Shown here piece after piece: positions 8,916 to 17,427 of a stretch of 64,000 bases of DNA. Under the pieces are notes generated by a model that did not search any database, was not told the DNA's origin, and saw nothing but the letters and a program-made list of their open reading frames with translations. The translations under genes and the position numbers were made by a program. The stretch covers positions 1 through 64,000 of the forward strand of contig NZ_JAASQV010000004.1 in the NCBI RefSeq assembly GCF_011761945.1, written 5' to 3'. The DNA is from Sphingomonas leidyi (lineage in GTDB: Bacteria > Pseudomonadota > Alphaproteobacteria > Sphingomonadales > Sphingomonadaceae). Numbering within the stretch: the stretch's first letter is position 1; each line of letters starts with the position of its first letter.

Positions 8916-9449
8916 CTAGCGCAGTTGCCGCTTCTCCAGCTTCCGCGCGAGCGTACGGCGGTGCATTCCCAGCCGTCGCGCGGTCTCGGAGATGTTGAAG
9001 TCGGTCTCCACCAGGGTCTGGTGGATATGCTCCCATTCCACCGTCTTGATCGATGAGGGCCGGCCGGCGAGCGGCGCGTCGGGATCACCCTCCTCGCGCC
9101 CGAATGCCGCTTCGATGTCGTCGGTGTTGGAGGGCTTGGCGAGATAATAGGAAGCGCCGAGCTTGATCGCCTCCACGGCGGTGGCGATACTGGCGAAGCC
9201 GGTCAGCACGACGATCTTCATCGCCGCATCGGCCGCGCGCAGCGTCTGCACGCAGACCAGCCCCGAGGCGCCCCCGAGCTTGAGGTCGACCACGGCATAG
9301 GCGGGGTCGAACCGCTCGAGCAGCGCGGTCAGCGCCTCATGGCTCGCCGCGACTTCCACCATGTACCCGCGCCGCTCGAACGAACGGCGCAGCGTCCGCG
9401 CAAAGGCTTCGTCGTCCTCGACGATCAGCAGCTTGCGGATGGCGGTCAT
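8916..9449 (-). CDS. regA: RegA/PrrA/ActR-type response regulator
   Basis: 177 residues. The receiver domain has the acidic pair in IVEDDEAF, the phospho-acceptor Asp55 in AVVDLKL, and Lys105 in YYLAKPS. The C-terminus is a Fis-type helix-turn-helix nearly identical to the invariant RegA effector end (SETARRLGMHRRTLARKLEKR). In alphaproteobacteria RegA controls respiration, terminal oxidases and redox-linked pathways. Its ATG overlaps the regB stop (ATGA), and both follow the quinol-oxidase genes, so the system may regulate its own oxidase operon. It is shorter than some RegA proteins' 184 residues but complete. Confidence 0.93.
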   Translation of the reverse strand: MTAIRKLLIVEDDEAFARTLRRSFERRGYMVEVAASHEALTALLERFDPAYAVVDLKLGGASGLVCVQTLRAADAAMKIVVLTGFASIATAVEAIKLGASYYLAKPSNTDDIEAAFGREEGDPDAPLAGRPSSIKTVEWEHIHQTLVETDFNISETARRLGMHRRTLARKLEKRQLR

Positions 9450-10738
9450 GCCTGTTCCTCCCCGGGCCGGGCGATCGCGTCAAGCGGCAGGCGGATGCGC
9501 ACCAGCGCGCCGCCGCCCGGACGGTTCTCCGCGCTCGCCGCGCCGCCCAGCTTGCGCAGCACGTTGACGAGGAGGAACAGCCCCAGCCCACCGCCCGGCT
9601 TGCCCTTGCTCGAGCGATAGGGCTGGCCGAAGCCCGCGAGCATCTCGGGCGCGAAGCCCGGCCCGCGATCGGAGATCTCGATCACCAGGTCGTCCCGATC
9701 GCGCGAAGCGGCGATGCCGATCCAGTCGGGCGAGACTTCGGCGGCATTGTCGATCACGTTGCTCAGCACCTGGCGCAGCGCGGGATCGGCGACGATCGGC
9801 ATGTCGGGCCCGAAGCCATCGGCATAATCGAGCATGCCGGTGAGCCGACTGGCACGCCATTCGGCGACCACCGCATCGAGGAAGCGGCGGACGGTGGTGA
9901 ATTCCGAGGCGATGCCGCGCGCCTCGCCTGCGGAGAGCAGGATGCCGCTGACGATCGTCTTGCAGCGCGCCACTTCGGCCTGCATGTCGGCCACGTCCTG
10001 CGCCAGGTCCCGGTCGCCGGCGATGCGCGGCATGCGCTGCCAGTCGCCCAGGATCACCGAGAGCGAGGAGAGCGGCGTGCCCAGCTCGTGCGCCGCACCG
10101 GTGGCGAGCAGGCCCATGCGGACGATATGGTCCTCCTCCGCCGCGCGCTGGCGGATCGCTGCACGCTCGGCATCGCCTTCGCGCAGGTTGCGGGCGATGC
10201 GGGTGATCAGGAGGACGAGCAGCACCGCGATCAGCGCGAAGCAGATCAGGCTGCCCGCGAGATAGAGGCGGAACGGATCATTGACTCCGGTCGGCAGGTC
10301 GAGCGGCACCGGGCTGATCGCGACGGCGAAGAGCGCGAGGCTGGCCGCGCCGACGATCATCCAGCTCGACCCCGGCTGGAGCAGCATCGCGCCGGTGACC
10401 ACCTGGAGCAGGAAGAGCGAGGCGAAGGGATTGGCGAGCCCGCCGGTGAAATGCAGCTGCCATGCCAGCGCGGCAACGTCCGCCAGCATCGCCACGGTCA
10501 GCTCCCAATTGGTGATCGCGGCGCGGCGATCGAGGAGCGGATAGGTGGCCAGGTTGATGCCCGCGAGCATCAGCGGCGCGATGAACAGCGGCACCAGCGG
10601 CAAGTGCACGCCCATCACGAAATGGACGAAGCCGATCGTGCCCAGCTGCCCGCCCACCGCGATCCAGCGCAGCTGCACGAGCAGCCACATGTTGCGGCGG
10701 CCGGGATCGGTGTCCTCCAGCCCCCCGGCAGCGATCAT
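9446..10738 (-). CDS. regB: RegB/PrrB-type redox sensor histidine kinase
   Basis: 430 residues with six predicted membrane helices (about 20-185). GGLANPF at 99-105 matches the GGxxNPF quinone-sensing motif of RegB. The H-box is AAHELGTPLSSL with phospho-acceptor His217. A single cysteine in EVARCKT (Cys259), 42 residues past the His, aligns with the redox-active cysteine known from Rhodobacter capsulatus RegB. N, G1 and G2 boxes are present (VIDNAAE, DRGPGFAPEM, GGGLGLFL). The ATG at 10738 overlaps the SURF1 stop (ATGA); the longer reading frame upstream is the shadow of SURF1. It probably autophosphorylates in response to quinone or redox state and phosphorylates RegA. Confidence 0.93.
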   Translation of the reverse strand: MIAAGGLEDTDPGRRNMWLLVQLRWIAVGGQLGTIGFVHFVMGVHLPLVPLFIAPLMLAGINLATYPLLDRRAAITNWELTVAMLADVAALAWQLHFTGGLANPFASLFLLQVVTGAMLLQPGSSWMIVGAASLALFAVAISPVPLDLPTGVNDPFRLYLAGSLICFALIAVLLVLLITRIARNLREGDAERAAIRQRAAEEDHIVRMGLLATGAAHELGTPLSSLSVILGDWQRMPRIAGDRDLAQDVADMQAEVARCKTIVSGILLSAGEARGIASEFTTVRRFLDAVVAEWRASRLTGMLDYADGFGPDMPIVADPALRQVLSNVIDNAAEVSPDWIGIAASRDRDDLVIEISDRGPGFAPEMLAGFGQPYRSSKGKPGGGLGLFLLVNVLRKLGGAASAENRPGGGALVRIRLPLDAIARPGEEQA

Positions 10739-11445
10739 GCGACGGCTCCGCGCCGCCGGCCGACGAACCATGCCGCCCACAGCGCCATCGCGGCAAGCCC
10801 GAACCAGGTGAGCGCGTAGACGAGGTGATTGTCGGCGAAGCGCACCACGGTCAGCCCGCCCACCGGCCAGCCGCCGGGATTGGGCGCGGCATCCGCATCG
10901 ATGAAATAGGGAGCGACCTGTCCAAGCCCATGGGCCTGGGCGATAGCTGCGACGTCGCGCGAATACCAGCGATCGCCCCCGGGATCGTTGGCGCGAAGGA
11001 ACCCGCCACCCGGCTCGGTAATGCGCAGCAGGCCGGTGACGCTCGCCTGCCCGGGCCCGGAGGGCGGGCGCCGGCGCATGGCCTCGGGGAGGAAGCCGCG
11101 GTTGACCAGGACGGTGAAGGACGGCCCGGCAAGCGGCGTCATCACCCAATAGCCCGGGCCGCGCTCGGTGACTGCCTTCACCAGGGTAGTGCGGTCATTC
11201 TCGAACCGGCCGGAGAAGCCGACGCGGCGATAGGCGTCCTTGCCGGCAGTGATCCCGCCCCACGCCGCCGGCCCCGGGGCAGGCACCGGCGCGGCATGGA
11301 TGCGGGCATCCACTGCCGCGATGAGCTCGTGCTTCCAGGCCCGCCGCTCGAGCTGCCAGATGCCCAGCCCCGCCAGCACCGCCGCGCAGAAGAGCGCCGC
11401 CAGCGCGGCGCCCCACCGTGCGCGGGGCCGGCGGGCTTCCGTCAC
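10735..11445 (-). CDS. SURF1-family oxidase assembly protein
   Basis: 236 residues with the SURF1 layout: an N-terminal helix (about 12-28, ALAALFCAAVLAGLGIWQLERRAWK), a periplasmic domain with GRFENDRT, GPGYWVMTPL and VLVNRGFLP, and a C-terminal helix NHLVYALTWFGLAAMALW. SURF1/Shy1 proteins assist heme insertion into heme-copper oxidases. The start is a GTG at 11445 that overlaps the cyoD stop (GTGA). Placement directly behind cyoABCD indicates a role in maturing this quinol oxidase; no cyoE (heme O synthase) gene is present in the window. Confidence 0.9.
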   Translation of the reverse strand: MTEARRPRARWGAALAALFCAAVLAGLGIWQLERRAWKHELIAAVDARIHAAPVPAPGPAAWGGITAGKDAYRRVGFSGRFENDRTTLVKAVTERGPGYWVMTPLAGPSFTVLVNRGFLPEAMRRRPPSGPGQASVTGLLRITEPGGGFLRANDPGGDRWYSRDVAAIAQAHGLGQVAPYFIDADAAPNPGGWPVGGLTVVRFADNHLVYALTWFGLAAMALWAAWFVGRRRGAVA

Positions 11446-11843
11446 GGAAGCTGGCTCGGGTCGTGCAGCGGCATCATGTTGGCGTTCAGATGGTACATCA
11501 CCCAGAGCGAGCCGGAGAGCATGATCGCTACCACGATGATGGTGAACAGCAGCGCGGTGACCGACCAGCCGCCCTCGGCCTTGGGGCTGAGGTGGAGGAA
11601 ATAGACCATGTGGACGACGATCTGGACCATGGCGAGGACCATGATCGCCGCGGCGGTGGCGCCGTCCGAGAGCGGACGCGCCATCACCAGCCAGAACGGA
11701 ATCGCCGTAAGGATCACCGAAAGCACGAAGCCGATGACATAGTCGCGCATCGAGCCGTGCGGGATCTCGACCCCGTGGCCATGATCGCCGTGGCCGTGAT
11801 CGCCATGCGCATGCGCGCCCTGCGTGTGCGGATCGTGGCTCAT
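11442..11843 (-). CDS. cyoD: Cytochrome o ubiquinol oxidase subunit IV
   Basis: 133 residues with three transmembrane helices (about 35-55, 62-82, 96-118) and the CyoD sequence MVQIVVHMVYFLHL. The N-terminus carries an unusual His/Gly/Asp repeat at residues 9-24 (AHAHGDHGHGDHGHG), encoded by a short near-tandem DNA repeat. It could bind metal, perhaps copper, but that is inference. The ATG at 11843 overlaps the cyoC stop (ATGA). CyoD helps assemble subunit I with its copper centre. Confidence 0.92.
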   Translation of the reverse strand: MSHDPHTQGAHAHGDHGHGDHGHGVEIPHGSMRDYVIGFVLSVILTAIPFWLVMARPLSDGATAAAIMVLAMVQIVVHMVYFLHLSPKAEGGWSVTALLFTIIVVAIMLSGSLWVMYHLNANMMPLHDPSQLP

Positions 11844-12469
11844 CGCAGCATTCCCATCAGATAGACAAAGGTGAAGACGCCGATCCAGATGACGTCGAGG
11901 AAGTGCCAGAACAGGCTCAGACAGGCCAGCCGGCGCTGGTTCGCGGCGGTCAGGCCGAAGCGGCTCACCTGCACCATCAGCGTGACCAGCCAGATCGAGC
12001 CGAAGGTGACGTGCAGGCCGTGCGTGCCCACCAGGGTGAAGAAGGACGACAGGAACGCGCTGCGCCACGGGCCGGCGCCCTCATGGATCAGCTCGCTGAA
12101 TTCGTAGAGCTCGATGCCCAGGAAGCAGGCGCCGAACACCAGGGTGACCGCCAGCCAGATCAGCACCTGGTTCTTGTTGCCCCGCGCCATGCCGAGCATC
12201 GCGAAGCCATAGGTGATCGACGAGAACAGCAGCATCGCCGTGTTCAGCGCGACCAGCGGCAGGTCGAACAGCTCCTTCGGGCCGGGGCCGGCCGCGAAAT
12301 TGCCGCCGAGCACGGCGTAGCAGGCGAACAGGATCGCGAAGATGAGGCAGTCGCTCATCAGGTAGATCCAGAAGCCCAGCATGGTGCTGTAGCCTTCCGG
12401 GTGCGGATGCTCGTCGAAGTCGTAGAAGCGGACCGGTTCGTCCGCGGGGGAAAGCGTGGTGGTGCTCAT
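11840..12469 (-). CDS. cyoC: Cytochrome o ubiquinol oxidase subunit III
   Basis: 209 residues with five transmembrane helices, matching CyoC length. Diagnostic segments are TMLGFWIYLMSDCLIFAILFACYAVL, ELYEFSELIHEGAGPWRSAFLSSF and TLVGTHGLHVTFGSIW, with the helix-III His/Glu pattern of subunit III. It is the third subunit of the bo3-type quinol oxidase. The ATG at 12469 starts 3 nt after the cyoB stop and the gene overlaps cyoD, so it belongs to the same operon. Confidence 0.94.
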   Translation of the reverse strand: MSTTTLSPADEPVRFYDFDEHPHPEGYSTMLGFWIYLMSDCLIFAILFACYAVLGGNFAAGPGPKELFDLPLVALNTAMLLFSSITYGFAMLGMARGNKNQVLIWLAVTLVFGACFLGIELYEFSELIHEGAGPWRSAFLSSFFTLVGTHGLHVTFGSIWLVTLMVQVSRFGLTAANQRRLACLSLFWHFLDVIWIGVFTFVYLMGMLR

Positions 12470-12472
12470 CGA

Positions 12473-14476
12473 TCAGGCTCCGGCGGCGAGCTGGCGCGTG
12501 CGCGCCGCCTCGGTCTCGGCAACGACTGCGGCGGGAATGTCGAAGTCGCGCTTGTAGTTGAAGGTGTGGACGATCGTCGACGCGATCAGCGCCACGAAGC
12601 CCAGGCCGACCAGCCACCAGATGTGCCAGATCAGCGCGAAGCCGATCAGGGTGCTGATGCCGGCCAGGATCACGCCCGCGCCGGTGTTGCTCGGCATGTG
12701 GATGTCCTTGAAGCCGGCAAGCGGACGCTCGCAGCCGCGCGACTTCATGTCGTACCAAGCGTCGAGATCGTGGATCACCGGCGTGAAGGCAAAGTTGTAT
12801 TCCGGCGGCGGCGAGCTGGTCGCCCATTCCAGGGTGCGGCCGTTCCACGGATCGCCGGTCGTGTCCTTCAGCGCCTCGCGCTTCCAGATGCTCACCGCGA
12901 ACTGGACCAGCATCGCGCCGATGCCGGCGGCGATCATCACCGCGCCGAACGCGGCGATGACGAAGAGGAACTGGATGCCGGGATCGTCGAACACGCGCAT
13001 GCGCCGCGTCACGCCCATCAGGCCCAGGATGTAGAGCGGCATGAACGCCACCCAGAAGCCGGGGACCCAGCACCAGAAGCTCACCTTGCCCCAGAACTCG
13101 TTGAGCTTGAAGCCGAACGCCTTGGGCCACCAATAGTTGATCGCGGCGAACACGCCGAACACCACGCCGCCGATGATCACGTTGTGGAAGTGCGCGATCA
13201 GGAACAGCGAGTTGTGCAGCACGAAGTCGGCCGGGGGCACGGCGAGCATCACGCCGGTCATGCCGCCGATCACGAAGGTCAGCATGAAGGCGATCGTCCA
13301 CATCATCGGCAGCTCGAAGCGGATGCGGCCGCGATACATGGTGAACAGCCAGTTGAAGATCTTGGCGCCCGTCGGGATCGAGATGACCATCGTCGTGATG
13401 CCGAAGAAGCTGTTGACGCTGGCGCCCGAGCCCATGGTGAAGAAGTGGTGCAGCCAGACAAGGTACGACAGGATCGTGATGACGATCGTGGCATAGACCA
13501 TCGAAGAATAGCCGAACAGCTTCTTGCCCGAGAAGGTCGAGGTGACTTCCGAGAACACGCCGAACAGCGGCAGGATCAGGATATAGACTTCCGGGTGGCC
13601 CCAGATCCAGATCAGGTTCACGTACATCATGGCGCTGCCGCCAAAGTCGTTCGTGAAGAAGTTGGTGCCGACGTACCGGTCGAGCCCGAGCAGCGCGAGC
13701 ACCGCGGTCAGCACCGGGAAGGACGCGACGATCAGCACGTTGGTGCACAGCGACGTCCAGGTGAAGACCGGCATCTTCATCAGGCTCATGCCCGGCGCGC
13801 GCAGCTTCAGGATGGTGACGATCAGGTTGATGCCCGACAATGTCGTGCCCACGCCCGCCACCTGCAGCGCCCATAGATAATAGTCGACGCCGACGCCCGG
13901 GCTGTACGCCAGCCCCGATAGCGGCGGATAGGCCAGCCAGCCGGTCTGGGCGAACTCGCCGACGAACAGCGACGCCATCACCAGCACCGCGCCGCCGGTG
14001 GTCATCCAGAAGCTGAAATTGTTGAGGAAGGGGAACGACACGTCGCGCGCGCCGATCTGCAGCGGCACGATATAGTTCATCAGGCCCGTGACGAACGGCA
14101 TCGCCACGAAGAAGATCATGATCACGCCGTGCGCGGTGAACACCTGGTCATAGTGATGGGCGTTCAGATACCCCTCGGACCCGTTGAACGCGAGCGCCTG
14201 CTGGAGGCGCATCATCAGCGCATCGGCAAAGCCGCGCAGGAACATCACCAGGCCCAGGATCATGTACATGATCCCGATCTTCTTGTGATCGACGGTGGTG
14301 AACCACTCCTTCCAGAGATAGCCCCAGAGCTTGAAATAGGTGAGCGCGGCGACAAGGCCGATGCCGCCCAGCGCGACGACCGCGAAGGTCGCCACGACGA
14401 TCGGCTCGTGCAGCGGCAGCGCGTCGAGCGAGAGCTTGCCCAGGATCGGGCTCACGGGTGCGGGTTGCGGGATCAT
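12473..14476 (-). CDS. cyoB: Cytochrome o ubiquinol oxidase subunit I
   Basis: 667 residues, the usual CyoB length, with about fifteen transmembrane helices. The quinol-site residues known from E. coli CyoB are all present: Arg81 and Asp85 in RGFADA, His108 and Gln111 in HHYDQVF. His116 (FTAHGVIM) is a low-spin heme ligand. The binuclear-centre motif WGHPEVYILIL with its cross-linked His-Tyr pair, the paired histidines of HHFFTMG and the heme ligands in HNSLFLIAHFHNV follow. It reduces oxygen and pumps protons using ubiquinol. It lies 14 bp downstream of cyoA. Confidence 0.96.
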   Translation of the reverse strand: MIPQPAPVSPILGKLSLDALPLHEPIVVATFAVVALGGIGLVAALTYFKLWGYLWKEWFTTVDHKKIGIMYMILGLVMFLRGFADALMMRLQQALAFNGSEGYLNAHHYDQVFTAHGVIMIFFVAMPFVTGLMNYIVPLQIGARDVSFPFLNNFSFWMTTGGAVLVMASLFVGEFAQTGWLAYPPLSGLAYSPGVGVDYYLWALQVAGVGTTLSGINLIVTILKLRAPGMSLMKMPVFTWTSLCTNVLIVASFPVLTAVLALLGLDRYVGTNFFTNDFGGSAMMYVNLIWIWGHPEVYILILPLFGVFSEVTSTFSGKKLFGYSSMVYATIVITILSYLVWLHHFFTMGSGASVNSFFGITTMVISIPTGAKIFNWLFTMYRGRIRFELPMMWTIAFMLTFVIGGMTGVMLAVPPADFVLHNSLFLIAHFHNVIIGGVVFGVFAAINYWWPKAFGFKLNEFWGKVSFWCWVPGFWVAFMPLYILGLMGVTRRMRVFDDPGIQFLFVIAAFGAVMIAAGIGAMLVQFAVSIWKREALKDTTGDPWNGRTLEWATSSPPPEYNFAFTPVIHDLDAWYDMKSRGCERPLAGFKDIHMPSNTGAGVILAGISTLIGFALIWHIWWLVGLGFVALIASTIVHTFNYKRDFDIPAAVVAETEAARTRQLAAGA

Positions 14477-14490
14477 ATCTCGATTCGCGA

Positions 14491-15669
14491 TCAGGAGAGA
14501 GGACGCGGCCGGGTCTCGGACGCAACGCTGGGAGCGGTCGGGCTCGGCTCGGCCGAGGGCTGCTTCATGCCCGCGCCGGTCAGCGGCTTGGGATTGCCGG
14601 CCTTCGGCGCGGCGCGGACGGCAATGTCCTGCTTGTCGGCGCAGATCTCGCCGACAAAGCTCTTGCCGCCATGCGCATGGGTGCCGCGGCCGCCGAACTT
14701 GTCATAGGCGAGCTGGCGGACATTGTAGAGACCGGCCTTGCCCATGCCTCCCTTGGCGTCGAGCGACATCATCTGGTGCATGCACATCTTGCCCGGCTCG
14801 ACGCACAGGTTGGTCACCATGTCGAACAGCCCGGCCTCGACTCCGGCGAAGCGGCGGACCGGCTCCTTCTCGCTCGGGCGCTCGAGCTTCAGATATTCGG
14901 CCCGGTCGAGCGTGGCGCCGGCCTTCTTCGCCTCGGCGACCCAGGCGTCGAAACCGGCCTGGTCGGTGCTGTGCGCCTTGAAGCGCATCGAGGAAAAGCC
15001 ATGGCCGCTGTAATTGGCCGAGAAGCCCTGGAACGCGCCCGTCTTGTCGAACACGGCGTTGAGCGGCGTCTCCATGCCCGGCATCGCATAGATCTGGCCG
15101 GCGAGCGCGGGGATGTAGAAGGAGTTCATCACCGAAGAGGCCGAGATCCGGAAGCGGATCGGGCGGCCGACCGGTGCGGCCATCTCGTTCACCGTGGCGA
15201 TGCCCTGTTCGGGATAGATGAACAGCCATTTCCAGTCGAGCGCGACCACCTGCACCTCGAGCGGCTTCACGTCGGCCGCGACCGGCTTGCCCGGTGCGGT
15301 GCGCGAAAGCGGGCGATAGGGATCCAGCAGGTGGGTGCTCACCCAGGTGATCGCGCCCAGGCAGATGATGATCAGCAGCGGCGCCGACCAGATCACCAGC
15401 TCCAGGCTGGTCGAGTGATCCCAGTCCGGCGCATAGGTCGCGTCCTTGTTCGACTCGCGATAGCGCCAGGCGAACAGCACCACCAGCGCCATCACCGGCA
15501 CGATGATCAGCAGCATCAGCAGAGTCGAAACGATCACCAGATCGCCTTGCTGACGGGCGATGTCGCCGGCGGGGTTGAGCACGACCATGTCGCATCCGCA
15601 CAATAGCGCGAATGCCGGCAGGATCAGCAGCGCACGGAGGCGTGCGGAGAGCGGACGGGGGCTAGGCAT
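14491..15669 (-). CDS. cyoA: Cytochrome o ubiquinol oxidase subunit II (lipoprotein)
   Basis: 392 residues. The N-terminus has a lipobox (FALLCGCDMV) predicting lipid attachment at Cys26, then two helices and a cupredoxin domain (about 120-290; DWKWLFIYPEQGIATVNE, FRISASSVMNSFYIPALAGQIYAMPGM). The domain lacks the Cu-A cysteine pair, as expected of a quinol oxidase rather than a cytochrome c oxidase. The C-terminal part beyond about residue 290 is longer than in E. coli CyoA (about 315 residues) and ends in a Pro/Ser-rich tail. First gene of the cyo-SURF1-regBA operon. Confidence 0.94.
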   Translation of the reverse strand: MPSPRPLSARLRALLILPAFALLCGCDMVVLNPAGDIARQQGDLVIVSTLLMLLIIVPVMALVVLFAWRYRESNKDATYAPDWDHSTSLELVIWSAPLLIIICLGAITWVSTHLLDPYRPLSRTAPGKPVAADVKPLEVQVVALDWKWLFIYPEQGIATVNEMAAPVGRPIRFRISASSVMNSFYIPALAGQIYAMPGMETPLNAVFDKTGAFQGFSANYSGHGFSSMRFKAHSTDQAGFDAWVAEAKKAGATLDRAEYLKLERPSEKEPVRRFAGVEAGLFDMVTNLCVEPGKMCMHQMMSLDAKGGMGKAGLYNVRQLAYDKFGGRGTHAHGGKSFVGEICADKQDIAVRAAPKAGNPKPLTGAGMKQPSAEPSPTAPSVASETRPRPLS

Positions 15670-15706
15670 GGCGGGCGCCTAGGCTGCTCATGTTGCACCG
15701 CACATA

Positions 15707-15719
15707 GGACATTTTGTCC
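15707..15719. promoter_or_regulatory. Palindrome in the cyoA / permease divergent promoter region
   Basis: GGACATTTTGTCC is a perfect inverted repeat (5-bp arms, 3-nt centre), 38 bp upstream of the cyoA start and in the 165-bp gap shared with the divergent MHS permease. It is a candidate operator, but no binding protein can be assigned. Confidence 0.35.
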
Positions 15720-15834
15720 AATCCCTGCGTTGTCTGCTATGGCGCAAGAGCGCCGCGCCGGGGGCACTCTAGCCTCCTCCACGGCGTTATGAAACGCGCT
15801 CGCGCGGCGCGTGTTGCAGGAAAGTTCGAACTCG

Positions 15835-17160
15835 ATGAGCGGCGATACCGTCCCCACCCTTCCCGCCGAGCGCGATGCCCGCGCGCTGCACGGCGACGGC
15901 CATGCCATCCATCCCGGCGAAATCGCGATCGGCGTGATCATCGGCCGCACCTCCGAGTTCTTCGACTTCTTCGTCTATGCCATCGCCTCGGTGCTGGTGT
16001 TCCCGAAGCTGGTCTTCCCGTTCCTCGATCCCCTGCAGGGAACGCTCTGGTCGTTCGCGATCTTCGCGCTCGCCTTCATCACCCGCCCGATCGGCACGCT
16101 GATCTTCACCGCAGTCGACCGCGCCTATGGCCGCGGCGCCAAGCTGACGGTCGCGCTGTTCCTGCTCGGCGGCTCCACGGCCTCGATCGCCTTCCTGCCC
16201 GGCTATGCCGATGTCGGCATCACCGCGGCGCTGCTGCTCGCGCTGTTCCGCATGGGCCAGGGCGTGGCGCTGGGCGGCACCTGGGACGGCCTCGCCTCGC
16301 TGCTCGCCATCAACGCGCCGAACGACAGGCGCGGCTGGTACGCCATGATCCCGCAGCTCGGCGCGCCGCTCGGCCTGTTCGTGGCGAGCCTGCTCTTCGC
16401 CTTCTTCATCGCCGCCCTGCCCGCCGAGGATTTCCTCAGCTGGGGCTGGCGCTATCCCTTCTTCGTCGCCTTCGCGATCAACGTCGTGGCGCTGTTCGCC
16501 CGGCTGCGCATCGTGGTGACGCCCGAATATGCCCGCCTGTTCGAGGACCGCGAGCTGCAGCCCGCCCCGATCGCCGAGACGGTGCGGACCGACTGGCGGA
16601 TCATCGTGATGGGCGCCTTCGCCCCGCTCGCCAGCTTCGCCATGTTCCACATGGTGACGGTGTTTCCGCTTTCCTGGGTGTTCCTCTACACCCAGAACAG
16701 CCCGGTCGACTTCCTGGTGATCGAAGCGGTCGCCGCCGTGGTCGGCACCATCTCCATCGTCGTCTCGGGCCAGCTTGCCGACCGCGTCGGCCGCCGCACG
16801 CTGCTTGGCGCCTCGGCGCTGGCGATCGCGGTATTCAGCGGCTTCGCACCGCAGCTGCTCGCCGCCGGCGAGGCGGGCGAGATCGTGTTCATGCTGTTCG
16901 GCTTCGCGCTGCTCGGCATCTCGTTCGGCCAGTCGTCGGGCGCGCTGTCCTCGATGTTCTCCAAGCCGCACCGCTATACCGGCTCTTCGCTCACCTCGGA
17001 CCTGGCCTGGCTGTTCGGCGCGGCCTTCGCCCCGCTGGTGGCGCTGTGGCTCGGCAGCAGCTTCGGCCTACTCGCCGCAGGTGCCTATCTGCTTTCGGGC
17101 GCGATCGGCACGCTGCTGGCGCTGTGGCTGAACCGCGAGCTCGCCAAGACGATCGACTGA
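15835..17160 (+). CDS. MFS permease of the metabolite:H+ symporter (MHS) type
   Basis: 441 residues with about twelve transmembrane helices. The first helix region GVIIGRTSEFFDFFVYAIASVLVFPKL and the loop ITRPIGTLIFTAVDRAYGRG are hallmarks of MHS permeases (KgtP, ShiA, ProP relatives), which import organic acids or compatible solutes with protons. The second-half loop QLADRVGRRTLLG repeats the MFS motif. The ATG at 15835 is chosen (AGGAA upstream) over a GTG eight codons earlier. It is divergent from cyoA and followed by a strong hairpin, so it is probably monocistronic. Substrate unknown. Confidence 0.82.
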   Translation: MSGDTVPTLPAERDARALHGDGHAIHPGEIAIGVIIGRTSEFFDFFVYAIASVLVFPKLVFPFLDPLQGTLWSFAIFALAFITRPIGTLIFTAVDRAYGRGAKLTVALFLLGGSTASIAFLPGYADVGITAALLLALFRMGQGVALGGTWDGLASLLAINAPNDRRGWYAMIPQLGAPLGLFVASLLFAFFIAALPAEDFLSWGWRYPFFVAFAINVVALFARLRIVVTPEYARLFEDRELQPAPIAETVRTDWRIIVMGAFAPLASFAMFHMVTVFPLSWVFLYTQNSPVDFLVIEAVAAVVGTISIVVSGQLADRVGRRTLLGASALAIAVFSGFAPQLLAAGEAGEIVFMLFGFALLGISFGQSSGALSSMFSKPHRYTGSSLTSDLAWLFGAAFAPLVALWLGSSFGLLAAGAYLLSGAIGTLLALWLNRELAKTID

Positions 17161-17169
17161 TCCGGATGA

Positions 17170-17198
17170 AGGGGCGGTCGGGCAACCCGGCCGCCCCT
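17170..17198. terminator. Intrinsic-terminator-like hairpin between convergent genes
   Basis: The stem pairs 17170-17182 with 17186-17198 (AGGGGCGG ... CCGCCCCT outer arms, CGGG-CAA-CCCG inner) with one G-U wobble and a 3-nt loop. It lies just after the permease stop and just before the end of the convergent small gene, so it can serve both strands. Confidence 0.65.
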
Positions 17199-17200
17199 GC

Positions 17201-17362
17201 TCAGAGCATGATCCAGTCGTATTTCGCGCGGCGGAGCATCGGCGCGCCGCAATAGCGGCACTTGCTCGTATGACGGCCATCGCGGGTCGGGCGGACCTCC
17301 TTGAAGTTGCGCTCGTGCTTTCCGACGACGCAGCGCGCCCGCCCCCTTATCCAATGTAGCAT
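17201..17362 (-). CDS. Small zinc-ribbon-like protein
   Basis: 53 residues: basic, no signal peptide, ending SKCRYCGAPMLRRAKYDWIML. The CxxC of KCRYCG plus an upstream Cys/His (RCVVGKHERNF) could bind one metal ion. The ATG at 17362 has GGAGAGGGA immediately upstream, a strong ribosome-binding site, which is the best evidence that it is real. Similar tiny CRYCG proteins occur in sphingomonads as conserved hypotheticals. Function unknown. Confidence 0.6.
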   Translation of the reverse strand: MLHWIRGRARCVVGKHERNFKEVRPTRDGRHTSKCRYCGAPMLRRAKYDWIML

Positions 17363-17427
17363 TCCCTCTCCGGTGTCCGGTGCGCCCCGGGCCGCCGCGC
17401 GAGCGCGGATGCCGGGGGCTCGGCACC

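Noticed and set aside
9446..11149. N-terminally extended histidine kinase (567 residues)
   Set aside because: The extra 137 residues are SURF1 in another frame; the ATG at 10738 overlapping the SURF1 stop fits the operon pattern.
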